In this document: piece by piece, positions 1 to 5,984 of the stretch
How positions within the stretch are numbered: the first letter of the stretch is position 1
How the letters are laid out: every line of letters begins with the position of its first letter
NCBI GenBank assembly: GCA_052168355.1
Contig: JBQLZQ010000008.1
Location: forward strand, 1 to 6,071
Source: JBQLZQ01 sp052168355
GTDB lineage: Bacteria; Pseudomonadota; Alphaproteobacteria; DSM-16000; Inquilinaceae
DNA length: 6,071 nucleotides
Direction of reading: 5' to 3'
Made by a program: the position numbers and the translations under genes
The notes under the pieces: generated by a model
What the model was told of the DNA's origin: nothing
The model's database searches: none
Seen by the model: the letters and a program-made list of their open reading frames with translations, nothing else

Positions 1-17
1 CTCTCTAACTCTATGAA

Positions 18-79
18 TAGAGCAGGATCGCCTTGGGTGGGATCGCCGAAGCGATCCCACCCAAGGCGATCCTGCTCTA
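18..79 (-). terminator. 29-bp perfect palindrome with UUCG loop downstream of the operon (probable terminator/mRNA-stabilising hairpin or dispersed repeat)
   Basis: Positions 18-46 and 51-79 are exact reverse complements over 29 bp, separated by only four bases (47-50). In the minus-strand transcript, which comes out of the kinase gene, the loop reads UUCG closed by a C-G pair, the very stable C(UUCG)G tetraloop class. The stem begins 22 nt past the kinase stop codon. No clear U tract follows; the next bases read TTCATAGAGTT, so it is not a textbook intrinsic terminator. It could end transcription with Rho or act as a 3'-end barrier against exonucleases. The outer sequence CTAGAGCAGGATCG resembles dispersed palindromic elements that I recall from alphaproteobacterial genomes, so it may also be a copy of a genomic repeat family. 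The inverted repeat is directly visible; the role is inferred. Confidence 0.75.
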
Positions 80-81
80 GC

Positions 82-97
82 GGGACCGATCGGCCCC
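82..97 (-). other. Short GC-rich hairpin between kinase stop and the long palindrome
   Basis: The minus-strand RNA reads GGGGCCGAUCGGUCCC here, a 6-bp stem (one G-U pair) around a GAUC loop. It sits 4 nt past the kinase stop codon and 2 nt before the long palindrome at 18-79, so the two stems could stack. It may be chance in GC-rich DNA. Confidence 0.3.
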
Positions 98-101
98 CCT
101 C

Positions 102-1724
102 CTACCCCTCGGTCAACTTCTCGAACAGTCTGGCGACCGCCTCGGCCCCGGGGTCGTTGTGGCCGGCAAGCTTGCCCTCTGAGATATAGCTGGCGCGCCC
201 GGCCTTGGCCTTGGTGATGCCGGCCGTCAGGTCGGCGCCGGCGCGGGCGGCGACGGCGGCCGCCTTCAGACCGCCCGGCAGGGCTTCCAAGGCGGGCAGC
301 AAGGCGTCGATCATGGTCCGGTCGCCGGGGCGGGCGCCGCCGACCTGCTGGACCCGGTCCAGTCCCGCCTTCAGGGCCTCGACGGCACCCTTGCCGCTGG
401 CCGAGGCGTCCCCGGCGGCGGAGAAGAAGATGGCCAGCAGCACGCCGGAGGATCCACCCATTGTCTGGCTGAGCTCCAAGGCGATGGCGCGATAGAGCTG
501 CGTCAGATCGGCAAGCGGCAAGCGGTCAAGCGACCCGGTCAGGGCTCGCGCCGCCGTGGCCAGGGTCGACCCCGTATCCCCGTCGCCGGATTTGGCGTCA
601 AGGGCGTTCAGGTCCTTTTCGGCGGCGATGAGGATCGCGCAGCACCGCTCGATGAAGGCCCGCGAGCGGTCGTTTTTGGACGGCATCGGCTGGATCGGCG
701 TCAACCCGTCTGGCAGTGCCACAACCGGGATTGCACCGAGCGCCAGACAGCCCGGCCAGGCCCAGGGCGCGACCGGGGCGAGCAGCGCGGCCTCCTCCGC
801 TTCGCCAATCGGCAGAAGGGAAATCGAAAAACCCTGCATGTCGAGGGAGGTCATCATCGCGGCCGGGCCGACCATCCAGCTCAACTGGTCGCCGATCCGG
901 GACCGGGCCAGCTCCTCGGCCAGCACCGCCATTTCCAGCGGCGTCGCGCCGCCCAGATTGTTCACCAGGGCGACGTGAGGGCCCTGGCCGATATTGGGCG
1001 CCAGCCGGTCCACCACCATCTCCATCGCCGCCCTGGCGCCGGAGAAGTCGACCTGCTCGACACCGGCCTCGCCATGGATGCCGAGACCCAGTTCGGCCTT
1101 GCCCGCATCGATCCGGTCTTCCTTTGGCGAGCCCGGGACCGTGCAGGTGTCCAGCGACATGCCGATGGACACCACGCCGTCGATGACCCGCCGCGCGGCC
1201 CGCGTCACGGTTTCCAGATCCGCTCCCTGATCGGCCAGGGCGCCGGCGATCTTGTGGACGAACAGCGTCCCGGCCACGCCGCGGGCCTGGGGAAGATCAG
1301 GCAGGGCGATATCGTCGTCGACGACCACCATGTCCACCTTGAGCCCGAAGGCCCTTGCCCGCTCCGCGGCGAGACCGAAATTCAGCCGGTCGCCGGTATA
1401 GTTCTTGACGATCAGCAGGCAGCCCGCCTTGCCGGTGACCGCGAGGATGCCGGCCAGCACCGCATCGACCGACGGCGAGGCGAACACATCGCCGCACACC
1501 GCCGCCGTCAGCATTCCCTGCCCGACAAACCCGGCATGGGACGGTTCGTGGCCCGAGCCGCCGCCGGACACCAGCGCCACCTTGGACCGGTCCCAGTCGG
1601 TCCTGACGACGACCTTGATGTGAGGGTAGCCGTCCAGGCGGGCAAGCCGTCCGCCGGCGGTGCGCAGCATGCCGTCCAGGGCCTCCGTGACCAGGGTTTC
1701 CTTGGTGTTGATAAACTGTTTCAT
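102..1724 (-). CDS. dhaK: Fused DhaK-DhaL dihydroxyacetone kinase family protein (ATP-dependent ketose kinase)
   Basis: This 540-residue cytoplasmic protein has the length and domain order of the single-chain ATP-dependent dihydroxyacetone kinases (Citrobacter type, about 550 residues). Residues about 1-340 form the DhaK substrate domain: it opens with MKQFINTKETLV, carries GGGSGHEP (53-61, catalytic His59), NYTGD (108-112, Asp112 as likely base) and LGIHGEAG (214-221), where His217 is the expected covalent hemiaminal residue for the ketose. Residues about 355-540 form the ATP-binding DhaL domain with DAKSGDGDTG (376-385; Asp376, Asp381 and Asp383 as Mg ligands), GGSSG (423-427), DRTMIDAL (468-475) and GRASY (509-513). 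All key residues are present, so it should be active with ATP rather than through the PTS. Its ATG overlaps the stop of the upstream ATPase gene (ATGA), with a strong AGGAGG before it. The family also includes erythrulose kinases, so the ketose substrate is not settled by sequence; the transporter context points to an imported short-chain sugar or polyol. The symbol is a family name. Confidence 0.93.
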   Translation of the reverse strand: MKQFINTKETLVTEALDGMLRTAGGRLARLDGYPHIKVVVRTDWDRSKVALVSGGGSGHEPSHAGFVGQGMLTAAVCGDVFASPSVDAVLAGILAVTGKAGCLLIVKNYTGDRLNFGLAAERARAFGLKVDMVVVDDDIALPDLPQARGVAGTLFVHKIAGALADQGADLETVTRAARRVIDGVVSIGMSLDTCTVPGSPKEDRIDAGKAELGLGIHGEAGVEQVDFSGARAAMEMVVDRLAPNIGQGPHVALVNNLGGATPLEMAVLAEELARSRIGDQLSWMVGPAAMMTSLDMQGFSISLLPIGEAEEAALLAPVAPWAWPGCLALGAIPVVALPDGLTPIQPMPSKNDRSRAFIERCCAILIAAEKDLNALDAKSGDGDTGSTLATAARALTGSLDRLPLADLTQLYRAIALELSQTMGGSSGVLLAIFFSAAGDASASGKGAVEALKAGLDRVQQVGGARPGDRTMIDALLPALEALPGGLKAAAVAARAGADLTAGITKAKAGRASYISEGKLAGHNDPGAEAVARLFEKLTEG

Positions 1725-2731
1725 CGGTGGCCTCCTGCGGCGATGCGTGCGCCATTCGCGTCGAAGTAAAGCGGCGCGCGCGGCTGGATGGCTACCGTAT
1801 CGCCCGGTTCAAGGCTGGTGTGGACATTGGTGAGGGTGACGATGTCATGGCCCTCCAGTTTGAGGTGCAGCCGTGTCTGGTCGCCCAGATGCTCGACCCG
1901 CACCACCCTGGTGGGCGTTCCCTCGCCCTGAACCAGATGTTCGGGGCGCAGGCCGATGGTCGCGGCGCCGCTTGGCGCCGGGCCGAACAGATCGGCCGGA
2001 AGCGCGTTGATCCTGGGCAGTCCCAGACGAGCCGCGACATACAGGCTGACCGGGTTTTCGTAGATCTCACGCGGGGTTCCGAACTGGACCAACCGGCCCC
2101 GATCAAGCACGCCGACATGGGTGGCCATGGTCATCGCCTCGACCTGGTCGTGGGTCACGTAGAGTAGCGTGGCCCCGAGGTTCGCCTGCACCCGCTTGAG
2201 CTCGATCCGCAGTTCGGCGCGCAGCTTGGCGTCGAGGGAACTCAAGGGTTCGTCCATGAGGTAGATCGCGGGATCGCGGACCAGGGCCCGGCCAATCGAG
2301 ACCCGCTGCATCTCGCCCCCCGACAGGGCCGTCGCCTTGTTGTCCAGCTTGTGCGAGATGCGCAGAACCTCGGCCACGTCCGCCACCTTGCGGCTGATCT
2401 GGTCGGCGGGGGTCTTGAGGATCGGCGAGCGCAGCGGGAAGGCCAGGTTCTCGCGCACCGTCATGTGCGGATACAGCGAGTATTGCTGGAACACCATCGC
2501 CACGTTGCGCTGGGCCGGCGTCTCGCCGATCACCGAGCGTCCGTCGATGGTGATCTCGCCGGCGTCGGGGCGCTCAAGCCCGGAAATCAGCCGCAGGGTC
2601 GTGGTCTTGCCGGCCCCGGTCGGGCCCAGAAGCACGACGAAAGCCCCGTCCGGGATCGCCATGGAGAAGTCGTCAAGGGCGACGGAGGTGCCAAATGCCT
2701 TGGAGACACCGTGAAGGGCGACGTCAGCCAT
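1721..2731 (-). CDS. ABC transporter ATP-binding protein 2 (MalK/UgpC-type, carbohydrate import)
   Basis: This 336-residue cytoplasmic ATPase powers the importer encoded upstream. The nucleotide-binding domain spans about residues 3-235: Walker A GPTGAGKTT (36-44), Q-loop Gln82 in FQQYSLYPHM, signature LSGGEMQR (136-143), Walker B IYLMDEP (156-162) with catalytic Glu161, D-loop SSLDAKL (164-170) and switch His194. The C-terminal part (about 236-336) is a TOBE/MalK-like regulatory domain with the family motif GLRPEH (260-265). All catalytic motifs are intact. It starts 8 nt inside the end of the ATPase 1 gene and has GAGGGGG 9 nt upstream (2741-2747). Its stop overlaps the kinase start. It differs clearly from its neighbour in the Walker A, signature and D-loop sequences, so the two probably form a heterodimer in which each faces one permease. 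Substrate specificity cannot be read from this subunit. Confidence 0.93.
   Translation of the reverse strand: MADVALHGVSKAFGTSVALDDFSMAIPDGAFVVLLGPTGAGKTTTLRLISGLERPDAGEITIDGRSVIGETPAQRNVAMVFQQYSLYPHMTVRENLAFPLRSPILKTPADQISRKVADVAEVLRISHKLDNKATALSGGEMQRVSIGRALVRDPAIYLMDEPLSSLDAKLRAELRIELKRVQANLGATLLYVTHDQVEAMTMATHVGVLDRGRLVQFGTPREIYENPVSLYVAARLGLPRINALPADLFGPAPSGAATIGLRPEHLVQGEGTPTRVVRVEHLGDQTRLHLKLEGHDIVTLTNVHTSLEPGDTVAIQPRAPLYFDANGARIAAGGHR
1731..1736 (-). promoter_or_regulatory. Strong Shine-Dalgarno AGGAGG for the kinase gene
   Basis: The minus strand reads AGGAGG six nucleotides before the kinase ATG, inside the last codons of ATPase 2. It is the best ribosome-binding site in the window. 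It fixes the kinase start at 1724 and suggests that the cytosolic enzyme can be translated at a higher rate than the transporter subunits, in addition to coupling through the ATGA overlap. Confidence 0.8.
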
Positions 2732-3821
2732 GACCCAGCACCCCCTCGTTGAGGTCCGAACGCAGGGCCCTTCCGGTCTGGGCGTCGAACAGCGTCACGG
2801 TGTCGGCGTTGAAGTCGAGCCCCACCGTCTCGCCGACCCGGACGGGCAGGTCCGACGCGATCCGCGCCTTGACGTCGCCGTGGGACGATTTCAGCGTGAC
2901 GATCTGGGTGGTGCCCAGATACTCGGTCGCCAGCACCTCGCCGCGGTAGCCGGCGCTGTCGGACAGGCGAACATGTTCGGGCCGCACGCCGAAGACCAGG
3001 TCGCCGTCGCGCGGCTCGCGCAGTTCCGGCACGGCGAGCCGCTGATGGCTCAGGACGACCGACGTGTCGCCGGCCTCTAGGCTGCCGTGAAACCGCAGAA
3101 AATTCATCGAGGGCGAGCCGATGAAGTCGGCCACGAACATGGTGGCGGGCTTGTCGTAGATGTCCTGAGGGGCGCCGAACTGTTCGACCACCCCATGGTT
3201 CATGACCACGATCTTGTCGCCCATCTGCATGGCTTCGAGCTGGTCATGGGTGACGTAGACGGTCGTCGCCCCCATCCGGTCGTGCAGGGCGCGCAATTCC
3301 TCGGCCATGCGCTCACGGAACTCGGCGTCCAGGGCGCCCAGCGGTTCGTCCATCATGAACGCCTTGGGATCCCGCACGATGGCGCGGCCCAGCGCCACCC
3401 GCTGGCGGTCGCCGCCCGACAGCCCGCCGACCGGCCGGTCGAGAATGGTCTCGATGCCCAGGATCTTCGCCACCTCGGCGACCTTCTCGCGCACCTGGGC
3501 CCGGGGCATGCCCTGGCTGACCAGGGGATAGCTCATGTTCTTGCGCACGTTCATGTGCGGATAGAGCGCGAACATCTGAAAGACGAAGGCGATGTCCCGT
3601 TGGGAGGCCGGTTTTCGGCTGACCTCCTCTCCGTCGATGTAGATTTCGCCGGAGGTCGGCAGTTCGAGCCCGGCGATCATCCGCAAGGTCGTCGTCTTGC
3701 CGCAACCCGACGGGCCGAGAAGCATGAAAAACTCGCCGTCCTCGACCTTGAAGGACGAGGATTTGACGGCGTTGAAGGACCCGAAATCCTTGCGCAGATC
3801 CTTGATGATGATCTCGGCCAT
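2724..3821 (-). CDS. ABC transporter ATP-binding protein 1 (MalK/UgpC-type, carbohydrate import)
   Basis: This 365-residue ATPase is the first of two adjacent nucleotide-binding subunits. The catalytic domain carries Walker A GPSGCGKTT (36-44), Q-loop Gln82 in FQMFALYPHM, signature LSGGDRQR (134-141), Walker B FMMDEP (155-160) with Glu159, D-loop GALDAE (162-167) and switch His192. After the linker comes the MalK-family motif IGSPSMNFL (234-242), then a TOBE/OB regulatory region with GVRPEH (278-283), closing with LFDAQTGRAL (344-353). The motif set is complete. The stretch ALHDRMGATTVYVTHDQ (178-194) is of the type I associate with rhizobial glycerol/polyol ATPases. Only 3 nt separate it from the small membrane protein gene, and no good Shine-Dalgarno precedes its ATG, so translation probably depends on ribosomes finishing that gene. 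Its end overlaps ATPase 2 by 8 nt. Confidence 0.93.
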   Translation of the reverse strand: MAEIIIKDLRKDFGSFNAVKSSSFKVEDGEFFMLLGPSGCGKTTTLRMIAGLELPTSGEIYIDGEEVSRKPASQRDIAFVFQMFALYPHMNVRKNMSYPLVSQGMPRAQVREKVAEVAKILGIETILDRPVGGLSGGDRQRVALGRAIVRDPKAFMMDEPLGALDAEFRERMAEELRALHDRMGATTVYVTHDQLEAMQMGDKIVVMNHGVVEQFGAPQDIYDKPATMFVADFIGSPSMNFLRFHGSLEAGDTSVVLSHQRLAVPELREPRDGDLVFGVRPEHVRLSDSAGYRGEVLATEYLGTTQIVTLKSSHGDVKARIASDLPVRVGETVGLDFNADTVTLFDAQTGRALRSDLNEGVLGHG

Positions 3822-3824
3822 GCG

Positions 3825-4013
3825 CTACGCCCGGAAATGGCTGACGACGATGAACATGACCGTGCCCACCAGGGTGACGATGAAGGAATAGGTGTAGGCC
3901 CACATCACGTAGGGCTGCATCAGCATGAAGACGCCGACGGCGATCAGGATCGAGGCCACCAGTTCCCATGGGCCGCGCCGCAGGCTTAGAAGTCTGGCGA
4001 TGAAGTCGCTCAT
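3825..4013 (-). CDS. Small two-helix membrane protein of the ABC transporter operon
   Basis: This 62-residue protein lies between the permease genes and the ATPase genes. It has two hydrophobic stretches, about residues 17-37 and 42-59, joined by a short aromatic turn (YVMWAYTY, 35-42). Basic residues Arg7, Arg12 and Arg13 precede the first helix and Arg61 follows the second, so the positive-inside rule predicts both ends in the cytoplasm. There is no signal-peptidase motif. A GAGGGG ribosome-binding site overlaps the stop codon of permease 2, the gap to that gene is 10 nt and to ATPase 1 is 3 nt, so it is clearly part of the operon. It occupies a slot like that of GlpU in rhizobial glycerol import operons, but the sequence does not look like GlpU (about 90 residues, DUF2160). 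It may be an accessory subunit that stabilises or regulates the permease-ATPase complex. I cannot assign a proven function. Confidence 0.82.
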   Translation of the reverse strand: MSDFIARLLSLRRGPWELVASILIAVGVFMLMQPYVMWAYTYSFIVTLVGTVMFIVVSHFRA

Positions 4014-4019
4014 TCGCGG

Positions 4020-4025
4020 CCCCTC
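4020..4025 (-). promoter_or_regulatory. Shine-Dalgarno GAGGGG overlapping the permease 2 stop codon
   Basis: The minus strand reads TGAGGGG, so the permease 2 stop codon runs into the GAGGGG ribosome-binding site of the 62-residue gene, 6 nt before its ATG at 4013. This supports both the small gene's start and its coupling to permease 2. Confidence 0.7.
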
Positions 4026-4965
4026 ATTTGCGCACCGCTCCGAACGTGATGCCGCGCAGCAGATGCCGGCGCAGCATGATGGTGAAGATCATGACCGGCA
4101 GGAGGAACAGCGTCGCCCCAGCCGCCACGGCCGGCCAGTCCTGCCCGCCCACGCCGATAATGGTGGGGATGAAGGGCGGGGCGGTCTGCGCCGTGCCCGA
4201 GGTCAGAAGGACCGCGAAGGCGTATTCGTTCCAGGCGAAGATCAGGCAGAAGATCGCCGTCGACGCGATGCCGGTGGCCGCCTGCGGCAGCACCACCTTG
4301 TAGAAGGCCTGGAACCGCGTGTAGCCGTCGATCAGGGCGGCTTCCTCGTATTCGCGCGGGATCTCGTCGATAAAGCCTTTCAACAGCCAGACGGCCAGGC
4401 TGATGTTCACCGCCGTGTACAGCAGGATCATTCCCAGATGGGTGTCGCTGAGGCCCAGGGTCCGGAACATCAGAAAGATCGGGATGGCCACCGCGATCGG
4501 CGGCATCATCCGCGTCGACAGGATGAAGAACAGCAGATCGTCCTTGAGCGGCACCTTGAAGCGCGAGAACGCATAGGCCGCCAGCGTGCCCAGAAAGACC
4601 GACAGGAAGGTCGACCCGAACCCGATGATGACGGAGTTCAGGAACCGTTCCCCATAACGGGACGGGCCGGCGATGACCATGTCGCGGTTGCGCACGATCT
4701 CGTCGTACCAGGTCTCGGGCGGCGGCAGGGCGGCCAGCTGCTCGGGCGACACCCTTGTGCGGGTCGTGAACAGGTTCACGTACCCTTCCACGGTCGGTTC
4801 GAAGAACACCTTGGGCGGGTAGGAAATCGAGTCGGCCGGCGACTTGAACCCGGTCATCAGGATCCAGACCAGCGGCAGGATGGTGATCACGGCGTAGCCG
4901 ACGACCAGGGCGCCGGCGACCCATTTCTGCCGCGCAGACGGTTCGGTGACCGAATGGCCGCTCAT
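4024..4965 (-). CDS. Carbohydrate ABC transporter permease 2 (MalG-like, BPD_transp_1)
   Basis: This inner-membrane protein of 313 residues is the MalG-type half of the transport channel. Predicted transmembrane helices lie at about residues 17-39, 110-132, 143-165, 177-198, 232-255 and 279-300. The ATPase-docking EAA loop is canonical: EEAALIDGYTRFQAFYKVVLP (207-227), with Gly214 and the closing LP. The reading frame is open far upstream (to 5538), but the start at 4965 is chosen because it begins MSGHSVTE, gives the usual family length, overlaps the permease 1 stop as ATGA, and has GAAGGA just before it (4969-4974). The first periplasmic loop, about residues 40-109, is long and partly proline-rich (LAALPPPETW, 77-86), more than the usual MalG-like loop between helices 1 and 2, and may contact the binding protein. 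It should pair with permease 1. Confidence 0.93.
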   Translation of the reverse strand: MSGHSVTEPSARQKWVAGALVVGYAVITILPLVWILMTGFKSPADSISYPPKVFFEPTVEGYVNLFTTRTRVSPEQLAALPPPETWYDEIVRNRDMVIAGPSRYGERFLNSVIIGFGSTFLSVFLGTLAAYAFSRFKVPLKDDLLFFILSTRMMPPIAVAIPIFLMFRTLGLSDTHLGMILLYTAVNISLAVWLLKGFIDEIPREYEEAALIDGYTRFQAFYKVVLPQAATGIASTAIFCLIFAWNEYAFAVLLTSGTAQTAPPFIPTIIGVGGQDWPAVAAGATLFLLPVMIFTIMLRRHLLRGITFGAVRK

Positions 4966-5909
4966 CGTTCCTTCACCTTGTTGAGGGCCTTGACGTAGAT
5001 CGAGGCGAGGCCGAACACCGTCACGAACAGAATGACCGCGTAGGCCGAGGCATAGCCGGTGCGCCATTTCTCGAAGGCTTCGCGCTTGAGGTCGATCGAT
5101 GTGAGTTCGGTCACCGACCCCGGCCCGCCGCCGGTGAGCTGCACCACCAGGTCGAACATCTTGAAGTTCTCGATGCCGCGAAACAGCACCGCCAGCATCA
5201 GGAACGGCAGCACCATGGGAACGGTGATGGTCCAGAACTGCCGCCATTTGGAGGCGCGGTCGACGGCCGCCGCCTCGTAGATGTAGTCGGGAATGGACCG
5301 CAGGCCGGCAAGGCAGATCAGCATCACGAAGGGCGTCCACATCCAGGTGTCGACGATGACGATCGACCACGGCGCCAGCGTAACCGACCCGATCATCTCG
5401 AACGACGACGGGTCGATGCCGGTGAAGAACGACACCACGTAGTTGAACAGGCCGATCTGCGGTTGATAGAGGAAGGTCCAGAAGTTTCCGACAACGGCCG
5501 GCGACAGCATCATCGGCAGCACGATGATGGTGGTCCACAAATCGTTGCCCTTGAACTTGCGGTTGATCAGCCAGGCCAGCGTGAAGCCGATCAGCACCTG
5601 AAGCAGGATGGTCCAGAACAGGAAATGCGCGGTGGCCTGCATCGTCAGCCAGTTGTCGCTGTCGGTCAGGATGCGCTGGTAGTTCTGCAGCCCCACATAC
5701 TCAACCTCGCGGTTCGGACGGTTGGCGCGGAAGTTCGTGAAGCTGAGATTGATCGTCCAGATCAGCGGAAAGATGTTTACCGCCAGCAGCAGGAAGATCG
5801 TCGGCGCCACGAAGATCCAGGCGATGGCGCGGTCGCTCAGGCCCCGGATGCGGCGCGCGACGGTGCGCGGCGTGGCAGCGGCTACGCGGTCAATCGATGT
5901 CTCGGACAT
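4962..5909 (-). CDS. Carbohydrate ABC transporter permease 1 (MalF/UgpA-like, BPD_transp_1)
   Basis: This 315-residue inner-membrane protein is the MalF/UgpA-type half of the channel. It has a charged cytoplasmic N-terminus (residues 1-28) and predicted helices at about 29-52, 93-116, 125-147, 178-203, 227-246 and 286-307. The segment FVAPTIFLLLAVNIFPLIW (33-51) is typical of the first helix in this family, as is LTGGGPGSVTELTS (258-271). The EAA loop reads YEAAAVDRASKWRQFW (211-226): the usual glycine after EAA is Arg218, a variation to note but probably a subfamily trait rather than damage, since all else is intact. The start at 5909 is supported by GGAAAG about 8 nt upstream and by family length. 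It is separated from the binding-protein gene by 75 nt containing a hairpin, and its stop codon overlaps the start of permease 2. Confidence 0.93.
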   Translation of the reverse strand: MSETSIDRVAAATPRTVARRIRGLSDRAIAWIFVAPTIFLLLAVNIFPLIWTINLSFTNFRANRPNREVEYVGLQNYQRILTDSDNWLTMQATAHFLFWTILLQVLIGFTLAWLINRKFKGNDLWTTIIVLPMMLSPAVVGNFWTFLYQPQIGLFNYVVSFFTGIDPSSFEMIGSVTLAPWSIVIVDTWMWTPFVMLICLAGLRSIPDYIYEAAAVDRASKWRQFWTITVPMVLPFLMLAVLFRGIENFKMFDLVVQLTGGGPGSVTELTSIDLKREAFEKWRTGYASAYAVILFVTVFGLASIYVKALNKVKER

Positions 5910-5937
5910 GAACGGACTTTCCGGAACCTCTTTGAGG

Positions 5938-5978
5938 CCGGCCGCCCGGCCCCCTTGTGACGGAGACCGGGCGGCCGG
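5938..5978 (-). promoter_or_regulatory. 12-bp GC-rich intergenic hairpin between binding-protein gene and permease 1
   Basis: Positions 5938-5949 and 5967-5978 are exact 12-bp inverted repeats (CCGGCCGCCCGG and its reverse complement), with a 17-nt loop. The stem starts 6 nt after the binding-protein stop codon and ends 28 nt before the permease ATG. No U tract follows it. In ABC operons such a hairpin after the binding-protein gene commonly protects the upstream message or partly attenuates transcription, so that the binding protein is made in excess over the membrane subunits. The structure is seen; the role is inferred. Confidence 0.7.
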
Positions 5979-5984
5979 TTTCGC

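Noticed and set aside
18..79. Palindrome considered as an operator for a regulator or as a CRISPR-like repeat unit
   Set aside because: The arms are far too long for a typical operator, it lies downstream of the last gene, and there is only one copy in the window, so no array.
1297..1755. Minus-strand frame of 152 codons overlapping the start of the kinase
   Set aside because: Shadow of the kinase in another frame; Arg/Gly-rich, and the kinase frame carries all conserved motifs.
975..1769. Plus-strand open frame of 264 codons opposite the kinase gene
   Set aside because: Its translation is Arg/His/Asp/Gly-rich without any domain, and it is antisense to an intact kinase. Long antisense frames are common in GC-rich genes.
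3087..3989. Plus-strand open frame of 300 codons opposite ATPase 1 and the small gene
   Set aside because: Composition dominated by His, Asp, Gly and Arg, no recognisable motif, no ribosome-binding site; a codon-bias shadow of ATPase 1.
4010..4924. Minus-strand frame of 304 codons overlapping permease 2
   Set aside because: It is the +1-type shadow of permease 2, with Arg/Gly/Asp/His-rich translation and no membrane helices.
3925..4998. Plus-strand open frame of 357 codons opposite permease 2
   Set aside because: Extremely Arg/Gln/Asp/Gly-rich low-complexity product antisense to a complete permease; no family features.
4966..5538. Upstream extension of the permease 2 reading frame to an ATG at 5538
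   Set aside because: The added 191 residues are His/Arg-rich and lie within permease 1 in another frame; the start at 4965 with ATGA overlap gives the normal family length.
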